From NCBI GenBank assembly GCA_029449245.1, contig JANATF010000004.1, positions 1,302,001 to 1,366,000 on the forward strand: DNA of 64,000 nt, read 5' to 3'. Each line of letters starts with the position of its first letter. The stretch's first letter is position 1. Both the position numbers and the translations under genes were made by a program. The notes below the pieces were generated by a model. That model ran no database searches, had not been told where the DNA came from, and saw only the letters and a program-made list of their open reading frames with translations. This stretch comes from Mortierella alpina. Lineage: Eukaryota; Mortierellomycota; Mortierellomycetes; Mortierellales; Mortierellaceae. Shown here piece by piece: positions 23,301 through 35,373 of the stretch.

Positions 23301-25616
23301 GTTTCCTGTTGATGACACTCTTGCGCTTGTCCTCCGACAACTATCACGAGCAGAGTATTCAAAGGATGGGTTAATAAATTAGGGACACGACGGCAAAATG
23401 AGCGTGCACGGCGCAAGGACATTAGCATCGTGCATCGTGAACTCACACTTCCTCCAGCTCCGAGGGTGGCACTTGTCATGAGAACCTCCTCCAAGAATTC
23501 ATTGTCAGAGTTCTTGATCAGGTTCAAAAGCTCGTCAGGAAGGGTATCACGATTCTTCTCCAAAAAGTTTTCGCACTCATACGTGACATCATGGGCGTAG
23601 TGCGAGATGGTGAATGCCGAGTTGGAGAAACGAGGCTTGGTGAACCACTTCTTGTACTTCTCCGTACCGAGCTGAGAAAACAGCTTGTTGCACCAACTTT
23701 GGTCCGAGCCGGAGGGGAGTCGACTCTCCTCGTCCAAAAGGGAGAGTACACCGAGTTTGCCCTCGATCATCTCGATACAGGCTTGATTATCACTGAACTC
23801 GATGAATTTCCAGTCAATCTTCTCGCGAATGTACTCCTCCTGCTCTAGCTTGAAGACGTGCTGGTTGAACTCCTGCTGTAGCTTCTCATTGGCATAGTTG
23901 ATGCAGAACTGCTCGAAAGAGTTCTTCTTGAAGTGCTCGAAACCATAGATATCGAGAACACCGATGAAGGAGTGGATCCTGCTTGCGACCGCCTCACTCG
24001 AAAGACTCGAGTTGATGTTGTTGACAAGCCAGTCAAAAAGGGACGAGTAGATGTACTTGGCAACAGAGTCTCGCACAACCATACTCTGATCGGGTTTGAG
24101 ACTTGAGACAATCTTTTCGGAACGGGTCACAATTTGCTTCTTGACCAGCCACTTCTTGAACTCGCTTAGGGGGATGCCGAGCACCTTCGAGGCAATGATC
24201 AGAGACGGGTCTTCGTCAGAGATGGTCGAGTCTGTCCGCCCAGTGATCTGGATATTTCCGATATGAAGAAGGGCAGCCAGGAGCCTAAAGATATCCCACT
24301 GAACGTGGACAGAGATCCCGATGGTCGAGAGTGCTCGCTGCGTGATCTCAAACTCTGCCGCATCATCAACGCCGTTGATGGTCGGGACACCGCCCTGCTT
24401 GAGGTAGTTGAACTGATTGATGGACTGCAAGTCGAGTTCCTTCTTCTCTGATGGCGGAGCTCCTGCGACCAGCTGGTAAAAGATGTGGTAGTTTCGCTCC
24501 TGATCGGGCTGGTAGTTGAGACGGGAACGCTCAAGCAAGTATGTTCTGATCTTGGCTCCGATAATGTTGCGTTCCTTGTCGAACTGGATCTCTGTGAACT
24601 TACCGAAGCGCGAAGAGTTGTCGTTACGTGTCGTTTTGGCGTTACCAAAGGCTTCCATGATTGGGTTGGTCGCCAAGATCTGCTCTTCGGTCTCGCTCAT
24701 GCCAGCCTTGGTCTCACCGCTATTCTCGCTGTCATCAGCAGTGGCAAAATAGCGCATGATGAACTTCGCGCTAACCGTTTTACCGGCACCACTATATATC
24801 AGGAAACAACGGCAATGGGTAAACGTGTTAAGAATAATAAAAATCAATCCAAGGAGGACCCATCGTTGAAGGGCAACAGTGAGGTCGATCGCCATTTCTT
24901 TTCTATCTTACCTCTCGCCGGAGACGACAATCGTTTGGTTCTTTTCGTCGCGAATCATGCAACGGTAAGCATCTTCTGCAATTGCGAACAGATGGGGCTC
25001 TAACTCGCCGCGACGTTTGCCGGAGTAGGCCTGAATGATATCCTGGCCGTACAGGTTAACGCGCGCAAAGGGGTTGGCGGCAATCAGGACAATTCCAGAG
25101 TAGGTGTAGATGTTACAATGCGAGTATCGGGTCTTGATGTTGCTGAGGACTATTGCACACCACAAAGAACAGACGCTTAAATGAAACAGTTCAGACGCAC
25201 AGGTGCTTCATAATCATAATGCTCGTTGCTCGTACCAGCTGGCTCGTTCAGATATGACAGATTTGTCAGATCCTCAGTGCCCTCCAACAGCGGTGGGTTG
25301 CGCATAGGAGGCAGCTCGGCATTGTTCGTCTCCTTGATCTTTGCAAGCGTGGATGAGAAGACATGGTCCTGGAATGTGGTAAAAAAAGGGAAGTTAGAGC
25401 TTATCATGAGATATTGGGTGCATGAACAGGGGATGCGACGAACAGGACTAGAATTTCGAAGCTTTTTTTTTTTACCTTGCCGTCGTCGTCCACAAAGGTC
25501 AGAGTGACTTTGCCATCCGCCGCTACATCCTTGGTGGCCAGCGTGGCGCTGATCCATCCCTCGGTCGCGTCTGTGAACCAGCACTTTGTGCCCTTGACGT
25601 ATGTCTCCAGCGACAT
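20350..25616 (-). CDS. Class V myosin heavy chain
   Basis: Five exons: 25476-25616, 25236-25368, 24912-25149, 23447-24791 and 20350-23340, 1615 residues, all phases consistent. The order is: SH3-like N-terminus (KGTKCWFTDATEGWISA), then the motor with P-loop GESGAGKT (about residues 169-176, split by an intron), switch I NDNSSRFGKF (about 221) and switch II DIYGFEHF. IQ motifs follow at about residues 766-900 (e.g. IQKNMRRFICQKR, LLQTFMRGYIQRKK), then a coiled coil (about 905-1060) and a C-terminal dilute/globular cargo domain (about 1200-1600, including NVMQAIQQQSM and CYYVEHTVVSQVM). Role: dimeric actin-based transport of secretory vesicles and organelles to growth sites, as for yeast Myo2/Myo4. 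The promoter lies in the 1.9-kb gap to the right. Confidence 0.96.
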
Positions 25617-27527
25617 GGTTCAATACAAGGAGAGGCAGAAAACTAGGCGAAGGGATGTATGTACGATATGGGAGAATAGTATATGATATTACAAGGTATA
25701 TATAAGTAGGAGAAGCGAGTATTTAAGAGTCTGCTGGAAGAGGGAGCAAACTGGAGATGGACGTGAGGGGAGAGAGCCGTCTATCTCGTGCAAAGGACAC
25801 GGAGACAGGGCGCCGTTGTCAGGGTCTGGACGCGAAGGCCGAGCTACACAGCCAGCCCACAATGGCAGCTATTCACTCGCAGTGGTGTTGCGGTAATGGA
25901 AATCTGGTTGTGCGCTAGAGAGCAAAGCACGTTTGTTTGGTCAAGGATGTTTGGAGGTTGAGGTGAAGAGTGGGACGGCAGTATATGCTGGGAATTGACA
26001 AATGTTGGCCAGCAGTGAAGTAGGGCTACGGGAAAACAAGAGACCGTAAGGGGACAAGGAAAGCACAAGGACAGCACAAACAGGATGAGGGAGGAGGAGG
26101 AGGAGGAGGGATGAGGGAAAGGAGGAGGACGACGAAAGCAAAAGACAGAAGAAGAAAAGAAGAACAAGAACAAGAGGAGCAACAAGAGGAGCAGAGGTGG
26201 GGTGAGGAGAATTAAGGAGAGGAGCGACAAAAAACGGGTCAAGGGCGAGGCTAAAAATGTCTTTTTTTTTTTGCCAGACCAGGGGGCTAACATGGGCCGA
26301 GGGACAGATTCAAGCAAACGCACAGAGCGAGCAAGGGGATGGTCCCCATGCAAAAAAAACAAAAAAAAACGCAGCACAACGATGGGGTGACATTAGGGCA
26401 AGCGATAAGGGCAAGATGGAAGCAAAGCACACGCAGCAGGAGGCGCACATCTACTCGCGTCCTCACAATAAAAGAAAAAACCACTGCCCTTCACGCCTGT
26501 GTGTATCATCGTGTCCATGTGTGCATGTCCCAAGAGCATCGCCTCAGTTCGGTTGAAGGAGGATGTTGCCCCACCCATCTCTCCGCCTTGTCGTTTTTTG
26601 GAGTGCCTCAGTTCTAATACCCTACGCGTCATGATGGATTCCAAGCACTCGACACCGTCAATGGTCTAGTGCAAAAGCGAATACGGGTGGCCCGTGACAA
26701 CATAACAAAGAAAAACAGACGGCACACCCCTGCTCTTCACTCTCCTCGTCCTCACTCGCGTGTTTATGGAGCAAGAAGTATGTGGTGAATGTGCGCGTGC
26801 TTGCTAGTGTGGCAGAGCTTCCAGGCGTGACCACCAGAAAAGACAGAAAATACACCCGTTGCCTCCTGTGTCCTCCTTCACTGCTCAAAAAAATATACAG
26901 GTGCATTTCACGGAGGAATCAGAATCCAGGATGAATGAGAAAAAGAGCCTTCCAAAGCCATTGCTCTTGTCACTTCTCGGGCTCGAGCCATCTCTACAGC
27001 TTGTGCTGACGAGCTCTACAGAACAAAGGCCTGCAAAGACATTCAAACACATTCTCATCTCAGACCCTCCCGGTCAAGACCTAATGCATCTGTGGCGCCC
27101 TCCAGAAGACAACAGTGCCAGGCTCGCCAGACACAGGGTATTTGTCCCTATCGCGTAGGGTGCTCATAGTCAAGCAGAGTCTATAACAGCGGCGCTTACC
27201 TTGGCGTCTAATCGAGACGAGTGTATGCGTGCAGGGAGTCTCTCACTCTCACTCTCTCACTCCTAAAATAGGCCAGGTGGAATGTGCGTATCACTTGTGA
27301 GGGGGAGAGTAGCAAGGGAAGTGGTGGAAATGCGACGCTCGAGGTATGTATGAAAAAGTGGGGAATGAATGAGATGAGCAAAAGAGCACAGGACCTTTTT
27401 TTTTTTTTTTTGCAAGGAGGCGATTTTGACGCAGCGCCCAAGACACGCGTTGCCCCTGGGCGCGATGAAAAGAAACTTTTTTTATGGTTTGCTATTGTCT
27501 TGTGTGTGGACTATGGGATCCCCTGCT
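25617..27527. other. Long intergenic region upstream of myosin V
   Basis: About 1.9 kb with purine-rich plus strand at 26080-26200 (AGGAGG-type), so pyrimidine-rich on the myosin coding strand. Several A/T homopolymers occur (e.g. 26266-26275, 27398-27412). Open frames reflect the low complexity. No gene supported. It probably holds the myosin promoter and the 3' UTR of the BAP31-like gene. Confidence 0.45.
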
Positions 27528-28823
27528 TCAAAGGTCTTTCTTGCGTTCCGACGTGTTGATACCCTTGAGCTTTTTCTCCATGGCCGTGTTCTCATCTGCC
27601 ATACGCAAGTACTCCTGCTGCTGCTGGCTGGCCTGCTTCTTAAGATTCTCGAGATCTTGCCTCGTAGAATCGTGGCTGTTCACGATCTCCTGCAGATCCT
27701 TCAGCTCCTTCTTCAGTTGCGTCTCTGATTCCAGCACGCGATTATACTCTTTACTCTGCTGAGCAGCCTGTTTGTAAGTTGAATAATGATACTCGTGGTG
27801 TTAAACGCCTGGAGGGCACAAATCTGCATTCGCTGGTACAAGTTCTTCGCACGTTACCTGCTTCTTCACAATTTCCATCTTTTCCTCGCTTTGGAGAAGA
27901 TCCAAGATCATGAAAAAAGTACGGTTCAAGATCAATGAGAGGAATAATGTGAACCCAGTGAGGTACCTATGGGCCGAGTTGGAGAACATTCATGTCTCTT
28001 GGTTAGCCTCTTTGTTTCTCCAAGTGGGAGCGTTCTAACATCCTCCATGTCAGCGAATAACCCATGCTTACATATTGCGCTGTGCATAGAAACGCCTTGC
28101 CGCCATGGTGGTCTCGGTGTGTGGGTTGTGATGGTGGGGGCTATCGTTTGTAATCTCATCAACCTTGATGACGCGGTTCAACGAATCTATTTGAAAAGGC
28201 CAACCAACGCTGATTAGCTTCTCGAGCGCGCACCAAGGTCATGAAGACATCTCTGAGGGTAAAGGGTGATAGTGAGCAAGTTAGCGGCGACGTGTCTACT
28301 CACCGATGAAAAGGATGAAAACAAAGCTATTTTGCAAAAGTTGAGGAATCATCGTCAGATTTAATCCAGCAGCGAGAAATTCGAGCAGGGAATGATAGCG
28401 TTGCGCTTATCTCCGCGGTATCCTTTTCATCCATGCAAAGACTTACATGAACACAATCTTCATAACATGCTGGATATTGGCCATGAAGGGTGACTTGGAC
28501 ATGAAGTTCAACATCCCTTTTCTCCATTTGAAAGGCAGAGGCAGCTATAGGCAGGCATGTTAGAATGTGAGGTAGGTGAACAAGACGGTCAGACCTTCTA
28601 CCCAGTGTACTCTCAGGGCTTTTGTGAAACTCTTTGCTCATTCATGTCAAGGCTACGTACAATTAGAAAGATGAATGTGATCATCTATACATGTAAAAGC
28701 AAAAGGACCATGGTAGGCGTTAGAGCGACTTGCGACACGTGGAGTACTTCACTAGCCCACATGGAGGACCGTTCTTACCTCCGTCATCAACAGGGTAAAG
28801 ACCATTGTGTAAGGCAGCGACAT
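27528..28823 (-). CDS. BAP31/Yet-family ER membrane protein
   Basis: Seven small exons: 28779-28823 (45 nt), 28661-28684 (24), 28447-28544 (98), 28304-28326 (23), 28072-28186, 27858-27966 and 27528-27767, giving 217 residues with all phases closing. The start MSLPYTMVFTLLMTE, the LPLPFKWRKGML motif after TM1, the FYAQRNMYLTGFTLFLSLIL block and the three hydrophobic segments (about residues 5-23, 43-63, 103-122) match B-cell receptor-associated protein 31 and yeast Yet1/Yet3. A coiled coil (about 125-205) follows. The C-terminus SERKKDL carries lysines at -3/-4, a KKxx ER-retrieval signal. Role: ER membrane chaperone or sorting adaptor for membrane proteins. None of the first four exons exceeds 98 nt, so automated gene finders may break this model. 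Confidence 0.9.
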
Positions 28824-29038
28824 TCTCGGCTATTCTCTTCTTTCGGGCGGTGTGAGGTGTGAATGGATTTGTGGTTGCTGGTAGGTTGAGGGAAGTTGAA
28901 GCAGAGATGCACTCGAATATATATGGACCACGCTCTTGGCGTGCGCGCTCGCTGTGACGTGGCATTCAACACTTTCATGTGGAGCCAAGCAATTGAGAGC
29001 CATGAGCTTGGCCATAAACGAAGCTAGTTTTTTTTAAT

Positions 29039-29867
29039 TTAGTAGCAGCACTCGCATTCAAAAGGACACTTGTCCGTGTCACCTCCCTTGCCAATGTTCA
29101 GGTCGTGGATATCAAACAACCGCAGGCCATCATCCGTCCGGCGCTTTCCCTTCTTCTCCAGTTCGTCGTCACTATCTGGTCCATCGTCCCGAGTACGCTT
29201 GAACTTTTGAATCTTGGCTGCTGCCGCTGCAGCTGCTGCCGCTGCCGGTCGCTCATTAAAGACCACGGCCTCCACCTTCGGGCCACTCTTGGCCTTGGTG
29301 GTGACAACAGTCGCCTTGCTCTGACCTTGACTTGCGCCAGCTGGCTTGTTGCTCTTTCTTGCCTTCAGTTTGGCGATGGCTGCCTCCTCTGATTCATTTT
29401 GCTCCTCCTCGTCAAACACCAATTCTTCCTCCTCGACCTCGTCCTCGTCCTGGCTGTCGTCAAGTGACTCTCCCAATGGTGTATCATCCTCACTGCTTTC
29501 GCTTTCCTCTGCCTTGGATTTAACTTTTGTCTGATCCGTGCTCTTCTTCGTGGTGGCTGTATTCTTCTTGGCGGTTGGCATACTCTTGGGGTCAGACTTT
29601 TTAGAAGGTGACTTTACGGGGACAGCCTTCTTGTCTTTAGAGGACGAGGAGGCGATTGTTCCTGTGGTAAAGATGTCGTCAATCTCTGAAGCCTTAGCAG
29701 CTAGCAGAATCAAGTGCAGTAGGTTAGCAGCAGCTCTCTTGACAAGTCTTAAACAAAAAAGAAGGCGGTTTGTTCATACAAGATTTCTTCGCTGCATCCT
29801 TGGCCGGAGCGGTCTTTGCCGGAGCCGACTTGGCAATGATGGATTTGAGAGTCTTTTTGGGTGGCAT
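29039..29867 (-). CDS. DUF1764-family protein
   Basis: Two exons: 29780-29867 and 29039-29700, 249 residues. The N-terminus MPPKKTLKSIIAK is Lys/Ala-rich, followed by Ser/Lys linkers, a strongly acidic block (DDSQDEDEVEEEELVFDEEE), a poly-Ala run of ten and a basic RKR region. The conserved C-terminus KRRTDDGLRLFDIHDLNIG, then KGGDTDKCPFECECCY, is the hallmark of DUF1764: 'G(G)DT..CPFDC.CC'. The function of this eukaryotic family is not established. Composition suggests a nuclear or nucleolar protein, which is my inference. It is divergent from the LETM1-domain gene, with 206 bp between start codons. Confidence 0.85.
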
Positions 29868-30073
29868 TCTGTGTGTGATCAGCACTTGATCAGGCAAGCA
29901 TCAACGAGTTTGTAGTTTTTTTTTCCCTTTTGCAGCATTGGGCTGAACAATCTAAACAACCGTCACGAATGCAGACCGGTTCAATACAGACGGAAGCCTT
30001 CAAAAGGCCTCATCACTACTTTCCTGTTTTCCTCCGTCAACCAACCCATACATTCACATTCCTGCGAGTAACG
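29868..30073. promoter_or_regulatory. Shared divergent promoter (DUF1764 / LETM1-domain genes)
   Basis: A 206-bp interval separates the two start codons, so both promoters must lie here or overlap the first exons. No specific factor site is claimed. Confidence 0.5.
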
Positions 30074-31764
30074 ATGGCAGGACCATTCATCAGGGCAGCA
30101 GTAAGCCTTGGACATCGAGTAAACTCGAGGAACCTGTAAGTGTCTTGTCCAAGGCCTCTTCAGCTTCACTGAACCAAATAGCCTGTCCTGCCCCTGAGAG
30201 AAAAAAATCCGAGATATTCACTGTTGTGCACCCTGTGCCTGTTCTCGACTAGGTCCTCGGTTGCTCGAGCGAGCGTCCGTATCACAGATGTATTAATCAA
30301 GTACCCCAACCTTAACACTCGGTAAGGATCTACGCAACGCGGCAGGATGTCAAGCCAGACTCCGGAATATGATCTAACAAGCACGATCGTGTGTGATAGC
30401 CATGCTCCGGTTTTGAGTCAGTTTGCTCGCTCTGCGTTTTACAGTACATCGGTTCCTGGATCAGCTAAGAACAAGGTCTCTGTCCACCCTGAGCCTGCAC
30501 CCATCGAGGATTTGACAGCGACGCTTAGAGCTGGTGCAGCTGGATCAGTGGCTCCTGAAAACAGCCTGAACACCACATCCGCGCCTCCATCGCCACCACC
30601 AACTGGTGTTGTAGGGAAAGCCAAGGACTACTGGCGAAAGGGCAAGGAGATTGTGATTCAATGCAAGGACGGTGTTAAGCTGCTCTGGGTCAACAGGCGG
30701 ATCGTGAAGGACCTTAAGAGAGCGCAGAAGGAGGAGGGACACCAGCTTACACGTCGGGAATTTCAACTGGTAAGGATTGGATCGTATTGATATCCATGCG
30801 ATCCCTCTGCAGTGCGAAAAAAGAACCAACAGTGACTAAAGTCAGTGGTGTTATCTTGAACATATCTTTAGATTTACAGGACAGACATTGATGTCAAGCG
30901 CCTGATCCCATTTGGACTAGTCTTTTGCTTGGCTACAGAATACATCCCCCTTATCATCATATTCGCTCCGCAATTGATCCCGTCGACCTGCGTCACCCCT
31001 AACCAGCTGGTATGTCCGTTGAAGTATCTGTTAAAGCAACAGGAAGTTGTGGTTACGCAAGTGCTGACCCTGTCACCGAGTGTCTTTTAGGAAGGGCGTC
31101 GCAAAAAGATTCATGAGAAGCGTAGCGTCATGACCGAAAAGCTCATTCGTTTGAACCGCCGCGAGGTATTTATTGGTGCTGGAATTCCCTCAAACTCAGG
31201 AACGCCGAAGTTGCCTTCCCTAACCACTTTCTCCTTCGCATGCCTGTCCATGATAGGTCACTAAGGAGTCGCTTGCCAACTACAACTCATTCATCACCAT
31301 CGCCAAAAAGTACGGCGAGGGCTTCGACTACAACATGATTGACCGCGAACATCTGGCCTCGTTCTGCAAGTAAGATTCGCGAGGTTCTCTCTACTTTTGC
31401 ATACGTGGGATGAGAGGTCATGTCTGATTTTAATCAATCTCTCACCCTTAGGTTCATGGGCTTGAGTGGTTTCGGACCCAAGTCCATGCTGAAGAAGCGT
31501 TTGGACAAGCATATGACTTATCTCAGCAACGACGACCAGTTGCTTCAAAAGGACGGAATTGACTCACTGACGTTCGCGGAACTTCAGTTGGCGAACGAGG
31601 AGCGAGGCATGCGCTCGTTGGAGGTTAGCAAGGAGCATCTGGAAAAGTCGCTTGCGTACTGGCTGAAGCTGAGCCTGAGCAAGGACGCAACTATCCCACC
31701 AGCACTAATGGTGTTCAGCCGCATGTTCTTGCTGCACTCGACCTTCAAGTCGGAGAAGAAATAG
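30074..31764 (+). CDS. LETM1-domain mitochondrial inner-membrane protein (Mdm38/LETMD1-like)
   Basis: Seven exons: 30074-30135, 30253-30321, 30400-30769, 30872-31009, 31091-31165, 31257-31369 and 31452-31764, 379 residues. The N-terminus (MAGPFIRAAVSLGHRVNSRN) is Arg/Ser-rich and acid-poor, like a mitochondrial presequence. The family core begins LTRREFQLIYRTDIDVKRLIPFG, runs into one hydrophobic segment (about 178-200, FCLATEYIPLIIIFAP), and continues as the LETM1 ribosome-binding-like domain with LASFCKFMGLSGFGPKSMLKK and the C-terminal FSRMFLLHS. At 379 residues it lacks the long coiled-coil/EF-hand tail of LETM1 proper, so it is closer to short LETMD1 types. Likely role: inner-membrane ion homeostasis or ribosome association. 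Confidence 0.88.
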
Positions 31765-31985
31765 TATAGCTTTGTAGAAACTAAAGGCGACTACTGTCAC
31801 ACTGTAATCGACCCATCACACGGAAGCGGTGTGACTCGTTCCGAGTCAGCGAGCTCCAGGCCATAAAGAAGCCTTCCTCGGAAGGGTAGTTCACTTGTCC
31901 TTTCAAACCTCAACTCTCTTTCCCCTCATCCTTCCATCCAGTGCACCTCGAATCTCAGGAACCACCTCAGCAAAATATTACCATC

Positions 31986-32802
31986 ATGACACAGGAACAG
32001 CCAGAGAACAAGCAGATCAGAGTCGGTGTCCTCGGTATGGGCCTACGAATGGTGTTCTGATCAGAGTGCTCTTGGATCAGTCTCATGCTGCGAAGCACAG
32101 AAAGAACACATCGCTGACATTTCAACGTTGCCTTTGCACCTTGCATTTGAATCCGATTTCAAAAAATACCTCGTAGCACTGCAAGGAGCATTCGCCGAGC
32201 ACATCATTCTTCTCAACACACTTCCCCAAGTCTCCGAGGCGGTCGCTGTCCGCAACGCCAAAGAGATTGCCGAGGTCGATGCCTTGGTGATCCCCGGCGG
32301 CGAGTCCACAACCATGGCTCTTATTGCTGAGAGATCTGGCTTCTGGCCTGCGCTCCAAGAGTTTGTGCAGACCCACCCAACTTGGGGCACTTGCGCAGGC
32401 TTGATTCTCCTCTCGGAATGCATCACTTCTGGAGGCACCTTGACGGGCGATCAGAAGCTGCTGGGTGGTTTGGGGATCAGCATCAAGCGCAATGCGTTTG
32501 GAACACAGAAGGAGAGCTTTGAGGCAGGACTGCATGTCGAGGGACTTGATGAGGCCGAGAGGCTCTTCCCCGGCGTCTTTATCCGCGCCCCTGTGATTGA
32601 TCAGATCCTAAAGCCTGAGGAGGTGCAGGTGGTGGCCAAGCTGGAGCGGGATTATGGAAAGACACCCAAGGGCACCATTGTGGCGGTGAGGCAGGGCCAT
32701 CTGCTGGGATCTGCCTTCCACCCAGAGCTGACCCGAGACAACCGTATGCACCTGCTCTTTGTCAAGATGGCACAGGAGTGGATTGCCAAGCACAACAAGT
32801 AG
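31986..32802 (+). CDS. Pyridoxal 5'-phosphate synthase glutaminase subunit (PdxT/Sno)
   Basis: Two exons: 31986-32034 and 32177-32802, 224 residues. The splice joins ...IRVGVL to ALQGAFAEHI, rebuilding the N-terminal PdxT signature, which fixes the 142-nt intron. Class I glutamine amidotransferase features follow: VIPGGESTT (oxyanion strand), the nucleophile in WGTCAGLILLS (Cys about residue 89) and the His/Glu pair in SAFHPEL (about 197-199). Role: releases ammonia from glutamine and channels it to PdxS/Snz for vitamin B6 (PLP) synthesis in the cytosol. The Snz partner is not in this window. The gene is in tandem with the downstream kinase (177 bp between them). Confidence 0.95.
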
Positions 32803-32979
32803 ACCTCAGGCAGTTGGGATAGAACTTCACACATATCTTAAATTTTAGAAATAGACATCACGGCACGTATTTTTTGACCCTGCTCTCTCAGTCAATCCTG
32901 CGCTCCTTCTCTTCCCCACTCTTCTCTCCTCACAGTCCTCGAATTCGCTCACAACCCGCACATACACCGGATTGGCATC

Positions 32980-34777
32980 ATGAACTTCAATACCCAGGCC
33001 CTCTTCGCCACCATCTCTGACGCCATCACACAGCTGACAGGGTGTTGTCTGCCCAACCCAACGCTATACATCAACAGGCGGTCGTTCAAAGTCATCAAGC
33101 TCCTGGGCGAAGGGTGAGTGACCCTGTTCATGACTGCAACGATTCTCAGGTTGGCCCTGGACAGACGTAATCATAGCCAACGGCGCAAGCTCAGAGAAGG
33201 CAGCATGCATCAGCCTTTTGAGACTAACAGACTGGTCTTTGCGACGGTCTGAGCCTCGTTCTGGCCGCCATGAGACGCCATGAGACGCAATAGTCCCACG
33301 CCCATGCGGACTTGATTTCAATGTGGACACCAAGGTCCTATGCAAAGCAATGGCAACCCCCAAGGTCCACCGGAAACTAACGCCGCCTCTGTATTTGCCC
33401 TGTCATACTTCATAGTGGATTTAGCTTTGTTTATCTAGTCCAGGATGTAGCAACAGGACGACTCTACGCCTTGAAAAAGATCCGCTGTCCCTTTGGGAGC
33501 GAAGGAGTCCAGGACGCCATGAAGGAGGCAGAAATGTACAGGACATTCCAACACGAAAATGTCATCAAAGTCGTGGTATGTCAAAAGTCGACGTTTGTCT
33601 TGGCAGTCGATGAATTTTTTGAGCATTGGCCCGCCAGCTGTTGTTGAGCTGCAGCGTGGCATCGGCAAGCGGTTTTTTAATATGTTTATATTTCAACCCC
33701 TTGGCACACTCTTGCACACTTGACCCTGATGTTGTTGTTGTTGTTTTATTAGGATACGTGCGTTGTATCGGACAAGGATGGAAGCAAGATTGTTTACATC
33801 TTCTTGCCTTACTACAAGCGCGGCAACCTTCTGGATGCGATCTCGGCTAATCTGCTTCACCACACACACTTCTCCGAGCCAGATATGTTGCGCTTTTTCA
33901 AGGGCATCTGCTATGGGGTGCGTGCATTGCACTGTCATCGACTACCGAATGTGCCTATTAGCTCACGGGAGCAGGACGATTCCTCCACCAACGGCATAGA
34001 GGCTTGGGAGTCGCGTGAGAGCCGGACGGGTGCAAGGCGTCAACCCTCAGCCATGTCCTTTAATGGGTCTGAAACCGGGACGGGGCTTTCGGACATGAAT
34101 CGGCAGGGTTCAGGAAACGGGGTGAATGGGACGAATGGAGGCAGCGGCAACGGTCTTGGACCAGCAGAGGATAACGACGCCGTGATTGTGCCCTTCGCAC
34201 ATCGCGACATCAAGCCTGCGAACGTCCTTATTGCGGATGATGGACAAACCCCTGTTCTAATGGATTTTGGGTCCATGTCTAGGGCCCATGTCAAAATCCA
34301 AACACGACAACAGGCGCTGTTTGAGCAGGACTTGGCAGCGGAAAAGAGCTCGATGCCGTATAGAGCACCCGAACTTTTTGACGTGAAGACTGGCTCTACT
34401 TTGGATGAGAAGGTTGATATCTGGGTACGTATTCACTCTATGATATTATGATATATCATCTTCAGGGAGTCCGGTATCATGTTATGGCCTATTTTTTTCA
34501 TTAACACTTTGCGTCTGTCTAGTCTCTCGGCTGCACACTCTATGCCATGGCTTATGGCACATCCCCGTTCGAGACCAATCAGATCAACCAAGGCGGCTCC
34601 ATAGCCCTGGCGGTTCTCAATGGAACCGTAAGATTCCCGACAGTCGATCAGGCAGATCGGTACTCTAATGAATTCAGGGATCTCATCCGAGCGATGCTTG
34701 TTGTGGACCCTGCCATGCGCCTGGATATCCATGAGGTCATTGACCGCGTCGATTTGCTTCTTTCCCGGCCGCTTTGA
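32980..34777 (+). CDS. STK16/Env7-like serine/threonine kinase
   Basis: Four exons: 32980-33113, 33416-33575, 33753-34424 and 34523-34777, 406 residues. The glycine loop GEGGFSFVYLVQD is rebuilt by splicing. Other kinase marks are VAIK-equivalent YALKKIRC, the catalytic loop HRDIKPANVL (about 248), DFG at about 269, and APE in YRAPELFD. The pattern GEGGFSFVYLV, an N-terminal Cys pair (TGCCLPNP) and the short C-terminus fit the NAK-family STK16/Env7 group, whose members are lipid-anchored through N-terminal cysteines at Golgi or vacuole membranes. Between helix E (RALHCHRLPN) and the HRD loop is a Ser/Gly/Asn-rich insert of about 75 residues. Partial overlap with other NAK kinases (Ark1/Prk1) is possible, but the domain arrangement favours Env7. 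Confidence 0.85.
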
Positions 34778-35168
34778 GTCTGTCCAGCATAACCATCACC
34801 AGTAATATATCTGTCTACTCTCCCATACGGAACTCCTACGTGTTCATTCTGACCTTGAGGGAGGGAGTGTGAAGGAAGCCATGCATGGCCTTTGGAAGGC
34901 CTTTGCAAGGTGCGCGTGTGAGCCCTTGAGGGAATTGGACAGTGTGTGTTGCACATGTCGTAGAGTCAGAAACTCTATTTGAAAATGACTCGTTCAGAGA
35001 CGCACTCCACAATGCAACCAATACAAAGAATCGTCATGATTGAAATGCGTTTCTCCTTGTCCTCCATTCACTTTTTTGACCACCGTGTCTGTCTTTACCT
35101 TCTCCGTCAGTCTGTCTCTGTCACTCTCCCTCGCTCTCTCTCTCTCTCTCTTTCTGATTCTCTCTCTT

Positions 35169-35208
<40 letters not shown>

Positions 35209-35373
35209 CCTCTCGCTCTCTCCCTCCTTTATCCTCCTAATTCCATTCACGCCTTCTTTCGGTCTGCTCATTCATTCACTGACTTTGCCTTGTGCTTGAC
35301 CACTTTCCTCAGCACTCCCTGATCTCCCCCTCAATCGTGCCGTACACATCCCCTCAGCGACAAAGTCTTCGCC
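34778..35373. other. Intergenic with CT microsatellite
   Basis: 3' UTR of the Env7-like gene and promoter/5' UTR of the PDK-family gene. Apart from the CT tract listed separately, no feature seen. Confidence 0.5.
35106..35231 (+). repeat. (CT)n pyrimidine tract
   Basis: Nearly pure CTCTCT with scattered G, ending about 140 bp upstream of the start codon of the PDK-family kinase, on its coding strand. Confidence 0.8.

Noticed and set aside
25844-26377. 177-codon minus-strand frame upstream of myosin V
   Set aside because: Made of Phe/Leu/Ser/Pro from pyrimidine-rich sequence. It looks like a 5' UTR or promoter tract, not a protein.
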